NCBI GenBank assembly: GCA_030589835.1
Contig: JAUUZS010000345.1
Coordinates: 1-5,288 of the forward strand
Direction: 5' to 3'
Source of the DNA: Cyclobacteriaceae bacterium
GTDB lineage: Bacteria; Bacteroidota; Bacteroidia; Cytophagales; Cyclobacteriaceae
DNA length: 5,288 nt
The translations under genes and the position numbers were made by a program. Below, one piece after another: positions 4,889-5,288 of this stretch. Under the pieces are notes generated by a model. The model had not been told where the DNA came from, searched no databases, and saw only the letters and a list, made by a program, of their open reading frames with translations. Each line of letters begins with the position of its first letter. Position 1 is the stretch's first letter.

Positions 4889-5288
4889 TTATTTCTTCAA
4901 TACCGTTAAGATTTTGGGTTTGTCTTTCGTAACCAATACTGTATGTTCAAATTGAGCCACCTCGCTTTTATTATGTGTGGTCAGGTTCCACTCGTCATCT
5001 CGTTCTATTGCCCGTACCGCACCGGTAGAAACATAAGGCTCCCAGGCAATCACCATGCCCTCTTGCAGGATTAGTGTTTCTTCAGGATCATAGTAATTGA
5101 TAATGTTACAGGGATGTTCATGCAAACTTTTTCCAACCCCATGACTACAGAGATTCTTAATAATGGTAAAGTCATTGTCTCGCGCTTCCTTTTCCATTGC
5201 CATGGAAATTTTATTGATGGGTGTACCTGCAAGGGATAGGTTTACGGCCTGCAGGGTGGCTCTTTTGGCGCAATCAAGAAGCTTGCTG
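4889..5288 (-). CDS. map: Type I methionine aminopeptidase, C-terminal part
   Basis: The enzyme (EC 3.4.11.18) removes the initiator methionine from new proteins in the cytosol, using a two-metal site in a pita-bread fold. The window holds the last 132 residues; the frame is open at the right edge, beginning SKLLDCAKRATLQAV, and the Met at 5203 is internal. Numbered from the first whole codon, the visible metal ligands are His49 (CSHGVG), Glu83 (AWEPYVSTG) and Glu114 (AQFEHTVLVT). His56 (SLHEHP) matches the substrate-binding histidine. The two Asp ligands should lie outside the window. The motif is SHGVG rather than the usual GHGIG, and the WEPYVSTGAVRAIE stretch looks like a divergent paralogue rather than the ribosomal-operon enzyme; no ribosomal genes are nearby. 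It converges on the SDR gene across a 253-base gap holding a large hairpin. Confidence 0.9.
   Translation of the reverse strand, partial: SKLLDCAKRATLQAVNLSLAGTPINKISMAMEKEARDNDFTIIKNLCSHGVGKSLHEHPCNIINYYDPEETLILQEGMVIAWEPYVSTGAVRAIERDDEWNLTTHNKSEVAQFEHTVLVTKDKPKILTVLKK

Noticed and set aside
1..5288. CRISPR array, insertion-sequence transposase or rRNA
   Set aside because: No regularly spaced direct repeats with unique spacers, no transposase motifs and no rRNA-like sequence were seen on either strand.

Overview
The window looks like a piece of a Bacteroidota chromosome, perhaps Cytophagales-like, though genus cannot be told. The DNA is AT-rich. Two upstream regions carry a perfect Bacteroidota-type -7 box (TAnnTTTG), and most starts lack a Shine-Dalgarno. 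The integrase has the arm-binding plus SAM-like layout common in Bacteroidota elements, and a secreted YD-repeat protein is present.

Layout. (1) Positions 1 to about 1506 appear to be one end of an integrated mobile element. A complete tyrosine recombinase (minus strand, 135-1364) is followed after a single base by the start of an unrecognised gene that runs off the left edge (1-133). Upstream of the integrase are a candidate promoter, a 13-bp tandem direct repeat and an inverted repeat, which could be recombinase or excisionase sites. (2) Positions 1507-1527 match the 3' end of a tRNA (T-loop, 3' half of the T-stem, acceptor strand and discriminator G). The 5' part of the tRNA is absent, and a strong hairpin terminator follows 14 bases later. 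I read this as the attachment-site copy left when the element entered a tRNA gene, most likely tRNA-Asn. (3) To the right lies what I infer to be host chromosome: a secreted YD-repeat protein (+, 1856-2818), converging on an alpha/beta-hydrolase-like protein (-, 2840-3685). The hydrolase is divergent from a short-chain dehydrogenase/reductase (+, 3877-4635), and a perfect 7-bp palindrome sits midway between those two starts. (4) The SDR converges on a type I methionine aminopeptidase cut by the right edge (-, 4889-5288). The gap between them holds a long imperfect hairpin with a 7-base-period repeat in one arm.

Apart from the integrase and the gene behind it, the genes alternate in strand, so no multi-gene operon or shared pathway is visible among the chromosomal genes. 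The most interesting parts are the element end with its tRNA scar, the coupled unknown gene behind the integrase, and the two structured intergenic repeats. No complete new system is visible. If the element carries one, most of it lies left of position 1.
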